Below, piece after piece: positions 18,065 to 26,872 of a stretch of DNA of 64,000 bases. Every line of letters starts with the position of its first letter. Positions within the stretch are counted from its first letter, which is position 1. Source of the stretch: Campylobacter hominis ATCC BAA-381 (GTDB lineage: Bacteria; Campylobacterota; Campylobacteria; Campylobacterales; Campylobacteraceae); contig NC_009714.1 of assembly GCF_000017585.1 (NCBI RefSeq), positions 1,582,663 to 1,646,662 of the forward strand. Direction: 5' to 3'. Made by a program: the position numbers and the translations under genes. The notes below the pieces were generated by a model that worked only from the letters and a program-made list of their open reading frames with translations, did no database searches and was not told where the DNA came from.

Positions 18065-18496
18065 CTAAACCGCCGAAATGACATAATCTGGTATTGTATC
18101 ATTACTTTTATTTACTTTCGATAAATTTTGCGGCAGTTTCAGCGCTGTGCTTTTAGCTTTTTTGAGCACGATATTACCGTTTTCGTATACAAAAGAAACG
18201 CTTTTATTTGCACTGATAGGTAAAAAATTATTTAATTCAAACCCGTTAATCGCTTTAAAAGGCAAATTTAATACGGTACTTAAAGTTTTTAAAATCACGT
18301 ATGAAACTTTTATACCCATAAAGCTTCCCGGAGTATTTGCATAAATCAACTCTTTAATTTCATAACAATCTAAAATTTCATCCATTTTATCAATTAAAAA
18401 ATCACTTGCTTTTTCGCCGGCACCACTTAAAATTTCACGCATTAAAATGCCGTTTTCATAAATACCGATCATTACAGGTGAATTTAAAGCCACCAC
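18065..18496 (-). CDS. tsaB: tRNA threonylcarbamoyladenosine biosynthesis protein TsaB (short form, start uncertain)
   Basis: TsaB dimerises with TsaD and, with TsaE, transfers threonylcarbamoyl to A37 of ANN-decoding tRNAs. The frame has the ASKHA-like opening VALNSPVMIGIYENG and the family block TPGSFMGIKVSYVILKTLS, but at 143 residues it is much shorter than the roughly 230 of E. coli TsaB; the C-terminal half is reduced. The first conventional start is a GTG at 18496, which would cut the first beta strand short. The frame is open back to the lpxC stop, and an ATC at 18517 lies 7 bases after AAGG, so a rare non-canonical start may be used. Confidence 0.8.
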   Translation of the reverse strand: MVALNSPVMIGIYENGILMREILSGAGEKASDFLIDKMDEILDCYEIKELIYANTPGSFMGIKVSYVILKTLSTVLNLPFKAINGFELNNFLPISANKSVSFVYENGNIVLKKAKSTALKLPQNLSKVNKSNDTIPDYVISAV

Positions 18497-18526
18497 TAAA
18501 ATTTCTACTTGTTTGATTTTTTTACC

Positions 18527-19411
18527 TTATGCGAAAATTTTAGCATATTCGTGAGCTATTTGCTCATCTATGCTTACCATTTCATAATTTTTAGCGTCGG
18601 TCAAAATAGCCAAAGTTAATTTGTGATTTAAATCATGACTTGCGGCATAAGCTGTATAATCACCTAAAATAGGTGCTCCAAGAAGAGATAAATCGCCGAT
18701 CGCATCTAAAATTTTATGACGGACAAATTCGTTTTCATATCTTAAACCATCCGGATTTAAAATTTTATTGTCATCGATTACAACGGCATTTTCCAAACTT
18801 CCGCCAAGAGCCAAATTCATAGAACGAAGCATTTGAACATCTTTTAAAAAACCGAACGTGCGTGCACGAGCAATTTCATCAACATAATTTTTTCTACTGA
18901 ACTCAAATGCAAATTGTTGAGTGCCTATTATAGGATTTGAAAATTTAATTGTATAATCAAATTTCGGACTTTTGCTTGGGCTTACACGAACGAATTTTTC
19001 GCCCTCTTTAACTTCTACTTCGCGTTTTATTATAATAGCTTTTTTGCTTGCATCAAGATTTTTGATTCCGGCTTCATCAAGCATCATACAAAAACTGATT
19101 GAGCTTCCGTCCATTACAGGAATTTCATTTGCATCGACATTTATTCTTATATTATCAATTCCATAACCGTTTATTGCACTCAGTATATGCTCTACTGTAG
19201 ATATATAGCCTTTTTGATTACCGATAACAGTCGCCATTTGAGTATTTACAACATTTTTCGGTTCCGCTTTGAAACTAATGCCAAGATCGCTTCTATAAAA
19301 TATAATACCGGTATTTTCACTTGAAGGCTCTATCGTAAGTCTTATTGGCTCACCTTTATGAAGCCCTATACCAACGCTAGTTACCTTTTTTGCGATTGTT
19401 GTTTGTTTCAA
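18527..19411 (-). CDS. lpxC: UDP-3-O-acyl-N-acetylglucosamine deacetylase
   Basis: LpxC performs the committed zinc-dependent deacetylation of lipid A synthesis in the cytoplasm. The 294 residues carry the zinc ligands as VEHILSA (H75) and RHKILDAIGD (H232, D236), with the downstream catalytic-region histidine in ASHDLNH (about residue 259). The N-terminus IAKKVTSVGIGLHKGEP is typical. It starts 46 bases after the M23 peptidase gene, and its stop lies just ahead of tsaB. Confidence 0.97.
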   Translation of the reverse strand: MKQTTIAKKVTSVGIGLHKGEPIRLTIEPSSENTGIIFYRSDLGISFKAEPKNVVNTQMATVIGNQKGYISTVEHILSAINGYGIDNIRINVDANEIPVMDGSSISFCMMLDEAGIKNLDASKKAIIIKREVEVKEGEKFVRVSPSKSPKFDYTIKFSNPIIGTQQFAFEFSRKNYVDEIARARTFGFLKDVQMLRSMNLALGGSLENAVVIDDNKILNPDGLRYENEFVRHKILDAIGDLSLLGAPILGDYTAYAASHDLNHKLTLAILTDAKNYEMVSIDEQIAHEYAKIFA

Positions 19412-19457
19412 AATTTTTCCTTACAAAAATACATTTTTTTATTTTAGCAAATTTTTC

Positions 19458-20819
19458 TTAATTTCGTATCATTTCTTTGGAATTTTCTAAAATGTCATAT
19501 ATATTTTCTTTCATCCATTTTTCATCCATCCACTCCTCAGGTCTAACTTCAACACCTTGAACCAAAACTCCAAAATGCAGATGATCTCCAAATGCAAAAC
19601 CTGAGCTTCCTGTTTTACCTAAAATTTCGCCCGCTTTTATCTGAGTGCCTTCTGTAAAATTTGAAGCGGAACAATGCCCATAAATCGCATAAAGTCCAAA
19701 ACCGTAATAAACACCGATATTTAATCCGTAAATTCCGTTTTCTCCGGAAAATACTACAACTCCGTCATTCGAGTTTATAATTTCAGCATTTGCAACACTT
19801 GCAAGATCAAGTCCTAAATGCCACGATTCACTGATTTGATTATCTTCCCATGAATAAATTCTATGATCTCCGAAACTTGCAACCGCAGCAGCGTTTTTTA
19901 GAGGATAAAAAGGCGAAATTTTAAAATTTGAAAGCTCCGTTTCCGGTACTTTTGAGCTGAAACTATAAATAAGTTCCTCATTTTTACCGCGAAGCGTTTC
20001 ATTTACAAACTTAAATTTATCAACGCCTTTAAGCTCATCCGAATTTTGAGCGTAAGTATCGGCAAGATCGCTGACTTTACCATTTATAAAATTTTCATTC
20101 AATTTTATATTTGAAATTTTATAATTTCTATCTTGGTAAAAATATCTGATTCTGCTTACGCTTTCGTTGCCTGCAACATCAACCGCTACTATATCGGCGC
20201 TAAATTCATTCTGATTTGCAGGCCATGCGACCAACGAAGCGTAAAAGCCGTCTTTTATAAATTTTACGGGTATAAAATTTTTGCCGTAATTTGTTTTGAT
20301 ATAGACATCTTTAAGCATTTCGTCATTTGCTTTAAAAACAACGACAGCCGAGCCTCCTTTTGAAATTTTGTATGATTTTCCTATAACCTCGACAAACGGT
20401 TTTTTATTGTCTATTATTATTTTTGCGCGTTTTATGCTTGTATTTCCCATAGTAAAATTCCACTTGCTGTTGTCCGTTGCTTTGATTTCAATCTCATAAT
20501 TCGCATTTTTATTTACCATCATACCTTTTGGAAATGTAAGTTCAAATCGTTGCTCCGGTGCTATTACAGTAAAATTTTCATTATAAATTGTTGTTTTGTT
20601 ATTGCCGTCATAAAGTGAAATTTCTACAAATTTTATGCCGCTGTCATCTTTTATATAAACAGGAAGAGGTGTTTTCAAATTTGAATAAATTATGTCTTCA
20701 ATCTCTATTTTAGGAGCATTTCGTTCAAAAAGTTTAGAATTTAAAAACATATAAATACCAAAAACCAAACAAACTAAAATCACGAAATAAAATAAAATTT
20801 TAAATTTTCCTCGTCTCAT
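19458..20819 (-). CDS. M23 family metallopeptidase (peptidoglycan endopeptidase)
   Basis: Membrane-anchored periplasmic murein hydrolase. One N-terminal transmembrane helix (about residues 7-26) is followed by a region of beta-rich Ig-like modules (about 35-225) and a C-terminal LytM/M23 domain with the zinc motifs HLGLD (about residue 331) and HLH (413-415). All ligands of an active enzyme are present. In Campylobacter and Helicobacter such enzymes cut cross-links to shape the helical cell. The neighbour lpxC is also an envelope gene. I cannot assign it to a named Pgp or Csd protein. Confidence 0.9.
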   Translation of the reverse strand: MRRGKFKILFYFVILVCLVFGIYMFLNSKLFERNAPKIEIEDIIYSNLKTPLPVYIKDDSGIKFVEISLYDGNNKTTIYNENFTVIAPEQRFELTFPKGMMVNKNANYEIEIKATDNSKWNFTMGNTSIKRAKIIIDNKKPFVEVIGKSYKISKGGSAVVVFKANDEMLKDVYIKTNYGKNFIPVKFIKDGFYASLVAWPANQNEFSADIVAVDVAGNESVSRIRYFYQDRNYKISNIKLNENFINGKVSDLADTYAQNSDELKGVDKFKFVNETLRGKNEELIYSFSSKVPETELSNFKISPFYPLKNAAAVASFGDHRIYSWEDNQISESWHLGLDLASVANAEIINSNDGVVVFSGENGIYGLNIGVYYGFGLYAIYGHCSASNFTEGTQIKAGEILGKTGSSGFAFGDHLHFGVLVQGVEVRPEEWMDEKWMKENIYDILENSKEMIRN

Positions 20820-20884
20820 CCGTTTCCTTTTTTTAAATTTTTAAAAATCAATGTTATTAAAATGCTGTAAATTTCAAGTAAATT

Positions 20885-21715
20885 TTACAAAATTTCACGT
20901 AATTTACGCGCTTCGAACATCCACTTGCTAAGTTCATCCCACTCGTCGTTTTCAAGCATTTTTACGCATTTATCAAGCTCAATTTTGAAAGCGTCTATGG
21001 AATTTAAAATGTTGTTTTTATTCTGTTTGAAAATATCTACCCACATTTCAGGACTTGATTTGGCGATTCTGCTCATTCCGGTAAAACTTCCGCCTGCAAG
21101 ATTTATTATATTTCTTTTATTCTCCTCTTTCAGAACGCTGTTTACAAGCGAATAGCTGATTGCGTGCGGTAAATGAGATATTATTGCAACGTGATGATCG
21201 TGGCTTGCCGCATCCATAAAAACTATTTTCATACCTGCAAAACTGAAAATTTCGACCGCTCTTTTTATATGAACCTCATCTGCGCTTTTGTCATCGCAAA
21301 TAACTACAACAGCGCCATTTAAAAGCTCTTTGAAAGCGGCTTTCGGGCCTGAGTTTTCGGTTCCTGCCATCGGGTGAGCGGCGATGAAATTAGATCTGAT
21401 TTCGGCAGGACAGCTTTGCAAAATTTTAAACTTGGCACTTCCAAGATCGATAATCGTCGTATCTTTTTTTATATCTTTTAAATTATTAAGCGTAGAAATT
21501 ATCGCTTCTACCGGAATTGCAAGAAATATAACATCACATTTTTGTTTAATTTCATCAAACGATAAAATTTCATTAACCAAACCTAAATCAAGAGCTGTTT
21601 TTTCATTTTCTTTGCTTAAATCGTAACCGTAAACTCTATCTATTAATTTCATATCTTTTAGACAAAGCCCCAAAGAACCGCCAATTAAGCCAAGCCCGAT
21701 AATACCAACTTTCAT
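20885..21715 (-). CDS. tyrA: Prephenate dehydrogenase
   Basis: NAD(P)-dependent oxidative decarboxylation of prephenate to 4-hydroxyphenylpyruvate, for tyrosine synthesis. It is 276 residues from the ATG at 21715, chosen because AAGGG precedes it and the protein then opens directly with the Rossmann motif GIIGLGLIGGSLG. The catalytic-region block AAHPMAGTENSGP and the HDHHVAIISHLPH segment are present. There is no fused chorismate mutase or regulatory ACT domain. It is transcribed away from bamA. Confidence 0.94.
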   Translation of the reverse strand: MKVGIIGLGLIGGSLGLCLKDMKLIDRVYGYDLSKENEKTALDLGLVNEILSFDEIKQKCDVIFLAIPVEAIISTLNNLKDIKKDTTIIDLGSAKFKILQSCPAEIRSNFIAAHPMAGTENSGPKAAFKELLNGAVVVICDDKSADEVHIKRAVEIFSFAGMKIVFMDAASHDHHVAIISHLPHAISYSLVNSVLKEENKRNIINLAGGSFTGMSRIAKSSPEMWVDIFKQNKNNILNSIDAFKIELDKCVKMLENDEWDELSKWMFEARKLREIL

Positions 21716-21735
21716 TTTTTTACCCTTGATTACCA

Positions 21736-21790
21736 AATTTTAATTTTTGTGTGGTATTATACGAAGTTTATTTTATTTTTAGGTTAATAA
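21736..21790 (+). promoter_or_regulatory. Probable bamA promoter and ribosome site region
   Basis: The 75-base gap between the divergent tyrA and bamA genes contains TGTGGTATTAT, resembling a -10 with an upstream TG, about 35 bases before the bamA ATG. The gene-proximal AGG before ATG is the only ribosome-site-like sequence. Only the plus-strand -10 is reasonably clear. Confidence 0.4.
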
Positions 21791-24040
21791 ATGAAAAAAA
21801 TTGCTATTTTGTCACTAAATTTAATTTCATTTGCAGCTGCTGCAAATATCGGCTCAGTAAATTTTGAAGGTCTGAACTATCTCTCAGACCAAGTAGCTAT
21901 GGATATTTCAGGAATTCATCCAGGTATGGACGCAAATGCTGAAAATATAAACGAAGCTATCGTAAGACTTTTTTCACAAGGATATTTTGAGGACGTTTAT
22001 GTAAAGCAGACCGGCAATGCTTTAACTTTCGTCGTAAAAGAAAAACCGAGTATTTCTAAAATCGATATAGAAAATGTCGTAACTAACGATAAAGACGCTA
22101 TAAAAGGATTGATAGGAATAAAAGCCGGACAAATGTATGATGAAATAGCTATTTCAAGGGCAAAAGCCAGAATAAAACAATTTTATGAAGTAAAGGGCTT
22201 TTTTGATACGGTTGTAGAAGAAAAAGTTGAAAATTTAAATGATGAAAAAAGCTCCGTTCATATTACTTTGAATATAAATCGCGGAGAAAACATCATAATA
22301 AAAAAAGTAAATCTGATAGGAGCTGAAAAATTCGATTACGGCGATTTTGAACCTGTTATTGAAAATAAACAAAGAGAGCTTCTTGGCTGGATGTGGGGAT
22401 TTAATGACGGAAAAACAAAAACCTTCGAACTTCCGAACGATGCAAATAAAATCCGCGAAGAATACTACAAAAAAGGTTATCTTGACGCCAGCGTTTCAGA
22501 ACCGATTTTAAAAGCCGATATGAATGATTACAGCGCGGATATTACATATTATATAAGTGAAGGAAACCGCTATAAAGTAGGCAAAATAGATATTCAATAC
22601 CCGGAAAACGTAAATCTTGATAAAGAAAAAGTAATAAAAAATTTAAAGCTTCAAAGCGGTGATAAAATGAATGCCGCATGGCTTAGAAAAGATATGGGAA
22701 CATTGGAAGATCTTGTAGCCGATCAAGGTTTTGCTTATGTTAGAATTTTGCCGAAAACAAAACAGGATAAAGAAAATAGTATAGTTGATATAAATTATAT
22801 AGTAATTCCTGAGGAAAAAGTATATATACGAAATGTCACGATTTCAGGTAACGACAAAACGGAAGACCGCGTAATTCGTCGTGAAATGTATCTTACCGAA
22901 GGAAATTTATACAGCAAAACGGACTTTATAGATTCTAAAAATGCCCTAAAAAGAACAGGATACTTTGATGAAGTCGATATAAAAGAAACGCGTGTCGGAG
23001 CAGATCAGATAGATCTTGAAGTCGTAGTAAAAGAAGCCCCTACAGGAAGCGTAACAGGCGGTATAGGATATGGAAGTAACGACGGCCTTTTATTAAGCGC
23101 AGGAGTAAGTGAAAAAAACATTTTCGGAACAGGATTGCAAGGCTCTATAAATGTAGATAAAAGCGATGATGCGTTAAATGGCAGAATTTCACTTACAAAT
23201 CCTAGAGTTTTTGACAGCAAATACAGCCTTGGCGGAATGATTTTTGCAAGTGACTATGACTGGGATGATTACGATGAGAAAGATTACGGATTTTCTCTCA
23301 CAGCAGGTCGCAAACTGGGACGCTACACTAACGCAAGTCTTACTTATTCGTTTACAAAATCAAAAATAAACGGACTTGATGCATTTTATAAAGCGGCCGG
23401 TTATATGGATGGCGATCATACCAAAAGCTCAATAATACCTGCAATTTCATTTAACAATACAGATGATTATTTTATACCGAGAAGTGGCATAATAGCAGGC
23501 GCAAGCATGGAATTTGCAGGTCTTGGCGGCGATATCGACTATATGAAAGCAAGAGGAAATTTTAACTGGTATTATGGACTAAGAGACTATATCGATTGGG
23601 ATTTAATTTTTAGATATAAAGCAAATGCAGGATATATGTGGAATACGGACGATGATTTGCCGATAAATGAAAAACTTTTTCTTGGAGGTATGAAAAGCAT
23701 AAGAGGATACAGCAACAGAAGCGTTCCTAAAAAAAGAATTTGCCTTTATGGTCGTGGCTGCGAATTAATCGGATACGGCGGTTTAATGAGTTTTAATAAC
23801 TCGGCTGAACTAAGTTTTCCGCTTATTGAAAGACTTAAAATGAGACTTATAGGATTTTTTGATTACGGCACAATAGGAGATGATAGCTTCACGGAAGAAT
23901 ACAGATACAGCACAGGTGCCGGCATAGAATGGATGACACCGATTGGACCTCTTCAATTATACTTCGTAAAACCTCTAAACGAAAAAGACGGAGACGATAC
24001 AAACAGCTTTGAATTCAGTATAGGACATAGTTTTAACTAA
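21791..24040 (+). CDS. bamA: Outer membrane protein assembly factor BamA
   Basis: BamA inserts beta-barrel proteins into the outer membrane. The 749-residue precursor has a short Sec signal peptide (MKKIAILSLNLISFAAA), a periplasmic series of POTRA repeats (about residues 20-410) and a 16-strand barrel with the GGMKSIRGYSN motif of loop 6 (the family VRGF/IRGY element). It ends in a phenylalanine-containing terminal strand (FEFSIGHSFN). A perfect rho-independent terminator follows the stop, so the gene is monocistronic. Confidence 0.97.
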   Translation: MKKIAILSLNLISFAAAANIGSVNFEGLNYLSDQVAMDISGIHPGMDANAENINEAIVRLFSQGYFEDVYVKQTGNALTFVVKEKPSISKIDIENVVTNDKDAIKGLIGIKAGQMYDEIAISRAKARIKQFYEVKGFFDTVVEEKVENLNDEKSSVHITLNINRGENIIIKKVNLIGAEKFDYGDFEPVIENKQRELLGWMWGFNDGKTKTFELPNDANKIREEYYKKGYLDASVSEPILKADMNDYSADITYYISEGNRYKVGKIDIQYPENVNLDKEKVIKNLKLQSGDKMNAAWLRKDMGTLEDLVADQGFAYVRILPKTKQDKENSIVDINYIVIPEEKVYIRNVTISGNDKTEDRVIRREMYLTEGNLYSKTDFIDSKNALKRTGYFDEVDIKETRVGADQIDLEVVVKEAPTGSVTGGIGYGSNDGLLLSAGVSEKNIFGTGLQGSINVDKSDDALNGRISLTNPRVFDSKYSLGGMIFASDYDWDDYDEKDYGFSLTAGRKLGRYTNASLTYSFTKSKINGLDAFYKAAGYMDGDHTKSSIIPAISFNNTDDYFIPRSGIIAGASMEFAGLGGDIDYMKARGNFNWYYGLRDYIDWDLIFRYKANAGYMWNTDDDLPINEKLFLGGMKSIRGYSNRSVPKKRICLYGRGCELIGYGGLMSFNNSAELSFPLIERLKMRLIGFFDYGTIGDDSFTEEYRYSTGAGIEWMTPIGPLQLYFVKPLNEKDGDDTNSFEFSIGHSFN

Positions 24041-24050
24041 AACTTTTGTA

Positions 24051-24091
24051 CGGTGAAATTTTGTGATTTAAAATTTCACCGTTTTTATTTT
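24051..24091 (+). terminator. Rho-independent terminator of bamA
   Basis: A 12-bp perfect stem (CGGTGAAATTTT / AAAATTTCACCG) with a 7-base loop is followed by TTTTTATTTTT, ten bases after the bamA stop. Confidence 0.9.
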
Positions 24092-24323
24092 TAATTGCAA
24101 AATTTTATAAATCCGTAAAATGAATTGCGATTTTTTATAAAATTTACAAAATTTAGCGCGCGAAGTAAAAATTTATATCTTATAAATTCATGCGATTTAT
24201 AAATATTAAAAAGCACATTAAATAGAATTCGATTTATATGTTTTAAAAAAAATTTGCGTTATAAAATTTACGTATATTTTACTGAAAACATATCAATTAA
24301 TAAAATTTTCCAAAAATCTCTGC

Positions 24324-26525
24324 TTAAAATTTTATGATTTTACTTCCGAAACCGCCTTCATTTGGTGATGCATCTTTAAATTCCTTAACGCTCGGATGAG
24401 ATTTTAAAAACTTACTGACCGCGTAAGCCAGTTTTCCGGTGCCGATTCCATGTTTTACAATAATTTCGTCAAGTCCTAACACTAAAGATTGAGAGATAAA
24501 TCTGTCAAGACGCTCGATTGCTTCATCTGCGCGAAGTCCGTGCAAATCAAGTACTACGCTCGCATTTTGCGGACTTTGAATGCTGATTTGCACACTTTTC
24601 TTATCTTTTTGCGGTTTTACACTTCGTTTTAAATCGCCTAACGGTACGCGAAGTTTTATTCCTTCGCTTAGAATTGTAGCTTCACGTCCTTTTATGGAAA
24701 CAATTTCGCCTTTTACATTTCCAAATTTTGCCCATTCACCGACTTCTAAATTTTCATCTGCGTTTTCAAATTTTGGAATTTTTATATTTTTTTTCATTTC
24801 GTTTGCCGTATTTATGGCTCTTTGCCTATCTTTTTGGTTTTCAAACGTAATTGATTTTTTCGCCATATTTATGGCGTTGTAAAATTCCAACTGAAATTTT
24901 GAAACATCAGCCTTGAAAATTTCATCGTTTTTTTCTTTTTGATCTTTTAAATTTTCGATTAAAGCGTCAAGTTTTTGCTCTTTTTTCTGAACTGTTTCAA
25001 GCTCGGTTTTAAGATTAAGTTCCAAATTTAAAGCTTTTGAAATTGCTTCATTTAAATTTTCCTTATCGACACCGTAAGTTTTTTTGGCTTCAATAACTAA
25101 ATTTTGCGGAATTCCATATCGTAATGCGGTTTCAAACGCATAACTTTTACCGACTATACCTTTTAAAAATTCATATTTCGGACGGCTGTTTTTTTCATCG
25201 TAAAGTGCCGCTATCAATTCTACGCTTGATTCTTTTGAAAGTAACATTGCAAGGCGTTTGTGATGAGTTGTTATAACCATTTTTATATCGTTTTTCATAA
25301 GATTTTTTATCAATACGCTATAAAGACTGGCTGCCTCTTCAAAATCTGTACCAAGTTCGATTTCATCGACTCCGATAATTAAATTTTTGCGCCCGAAAAG
25401 ATGTGAAAAACTTATCATACGTCCTGCAAACGTAGAAATATCGTTTTTAGAATCTTGCGGATCTTGCATAATAAGCTCAAATTCTTTAAATGAACCGATT
25501 TTGGAATGAGTCTGGTTGATATGCATAGGAAGCAGGTATTTTGCAAGTAAAGAAGCCGTTATTAAAGATTTTAAAAGCATACTTTTTCCGCCCGCATTTA
25601 CACCTGTAATCAGTAAAACTTTACCGATAAACTCCACACTTACGGCTTTTGGATTTTTAAGAGCCGGATGAATGAAATCTTTTATGATAATATCGTGCGA
25701 ATTATCCGCCAAAACAAACTCGTAATCGTTGTTTTTAGCGAACATAGCCCTTGCTATCAGCGCATCAATTTGATCAAACGCGTTATTTATAAATTTCAAA
25801 AACAGCAGGTTTTTTGTAAAAATTTGGCTTATTTTTTTGCAATGCTCAAAAACAATCTGCTCTTTTGTATCGATTATTTCGCTTTGATCGGATTTTAGTT
25901 TTAAAATCGCATCAGGAGCCACATAAAAATAACCGCCCGCGCTTCTTGCCACCACCCTTCCTTTTAAAGCATGGTTAAAGCCGCCTCTGACTAAAAGCGC
26001 CTCCGTGTCGCTTACGTAATGAATCTGTGTATCTGCAAGATAAGGAATTATATTTTTTGAGTAAATAAGTCTTTTCAGCGTCTCGTCAATTTGGCTTTTT
26101 TTGATTTTATAGGCTTCACGAAGTGCATAAAATCTTTCATCGACACTATCCTTAAACTCGCCTTTTTCATCAAAAAAATTTGAAATTTCCAAAATTTCAG
26201 ATGGAATTTCAATTTTAAGAAGCCAGCTTGCAAGCAACCCTTCAAAATTTTGCTTTTTTAAATACAAAAAATAATTTACTATTTTACTGAACTCAAAAAT
26301 TTCACTTATATGTAAAGTAGTATGTTTTGAAAGCCTTAAAAGCTCGTCGTCAAGATTTTTTATTTTTTCACAAAGCAAAAGATCAAATTTTGAAATTTCA
26401 GCTATTTTTTCAAAATTTATTTTACTGTCTCCTTGCAAAAAAAGCGGTTTTTCACGCGCTAAATAATTGTAAAATTTTTCCAAATATCCGCTTAAATCAA
26501 GCCTTGAAAAGATTTCGTTCATCAT
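24324..26525 (-). CDS. mutS2: MutS2 family DNA/ribosome-associated ATPase with Smr domain
   Basis: MutS2 homologue of 733 residues, not the mismatch-repair MutS1. It has the helical core, the ATPase site GVNAGGKS with Walker B IIGVDEIELGTDFEEAA, a coiled coil (about residues 480-570), and a C-terminal Smr nuclease domain with LDLHGLRADEA and HGIGTGKL. In Helicobacter MutS2 suppresses recombination and in Bacillus it acts on collided ribosomes; which applies here is unknown. The start overlaps the preceding small membrane protein by 4 bases (ATGA). Confidence 0.93.
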   Translation of the reverse strand: MMNEIFSRLDLSGYLEKFYNYLAREKPLFLQGDSKINFEKIAEISKFDLLLCEKIKNLDDELLRLSKHTTLHISEIFEFSKIVNYFLYLKKQNFEGLLASWLLKIEIPSEILEISNFFDEKGEFKDSVDERFYALREAYKIKKSQIDETLKRLIYSKNIIPYLADTQIHYVSDTEALLVRGGFNHALKGRVVARSAGGYFYVAPDAILKLKSDQSEIIDTKEQIVFEHCKKISQIFTKNLLFLKFINNAFDQIDALIARAMFAKNNDYEFVLADNSHDIIIKDFIHPALKNPKAVSVEFIGKVLLITGVNAGGKSMLLKSLITASLLAKYLLPMHINQTHSKIGSFKEFELIMQDPQDSKNDISTFAGRMISFSHLFGRKNLIIGVDEIELGTDFEEAASLYSVLIKNLMKNDIKMVITTHHKRLAMLLSKESSVELIAALYDEKNSRPKYEFLKGIVGKSYAFETALRYGIPQNLVIEAKKTYGVDKENLNEAISKALNLELNLKTELETVQKKEQKLDALIENLKDQKEKNDEIFKADVSKFQLEFYNAINMAKKSITFENQKDRQRAINTANEMKKNIKIPKFENADENLEVGEWAKFGNVKGEIVSIKGREATILSEGIKLRVPLGDLKRSVKPQKDKKSVQISIQSPQNASVVLDLHGLRADEAIERLDRFISQSLVLGLDEIIVKHGIGTGKLAYAVSKFLKSHPSVKEFKDASPNEGGFGSKIIKF

Positions 26526-26872
26526 TTTTTAATTTCACAATCCGAAATTTTAAAAATTCGGTTTTTGAATGATCCGGAAGCTGTTTTTTTGGCAATAAAA
26601 GTCTGTGTGGCAAAAGAGAATTCGAAATTTTGCTTGTCTATTTCCAAATCACCGCATTTTAAAATTTTTCCTTGTGAAAATGCCAGAGAAATTTCATTTC
26701 TCTGACTTGTGCGGTTCTTAAAATTCTCTTCATAAAAAAACGCTAAAAAGGCTAAAACAACCAAAAATACGGAGATTAAAATTTTAAGTTTTTTACTTAA
26801 TTTTTCATCATCAATAAAAAAAATCGATAGAATAAATAAAAAAGCTAATATGAAAATTACGAATCTGCTCAA
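26522..26872 (-). CDS. Small membrane protein of unknown function
   Basis: 116 residues with two hydrophobic helices (about residues 3-20 and 30-47) and a soluble C-terminal tail of about 70 residues containing two cysteines (KCGDLEI, ISDCEIKK). I do not recognise a domain. It overlaps murC upstream and mutS2 downstream by 4 bases each, so it is translated as the middle member of a three-gene unit. As I recall, other campylobacters also carry a membrane-protein gene between murC and mutS2, so it is probably a real conserved gene. Membrane placement is inferred from hydrophobicity. Confidence 0.8.
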   Translation of the reverse strand: MSRFVIFILAFLFILSIFFIDDEKLSKKLKILISVFLVVLAFLAFFYEENFKNRTSQRNEISLAFSQGKILKCGDLEIDKQNFEFSFATQTFIAKKTASGSFKNRIFKISDCEIKK

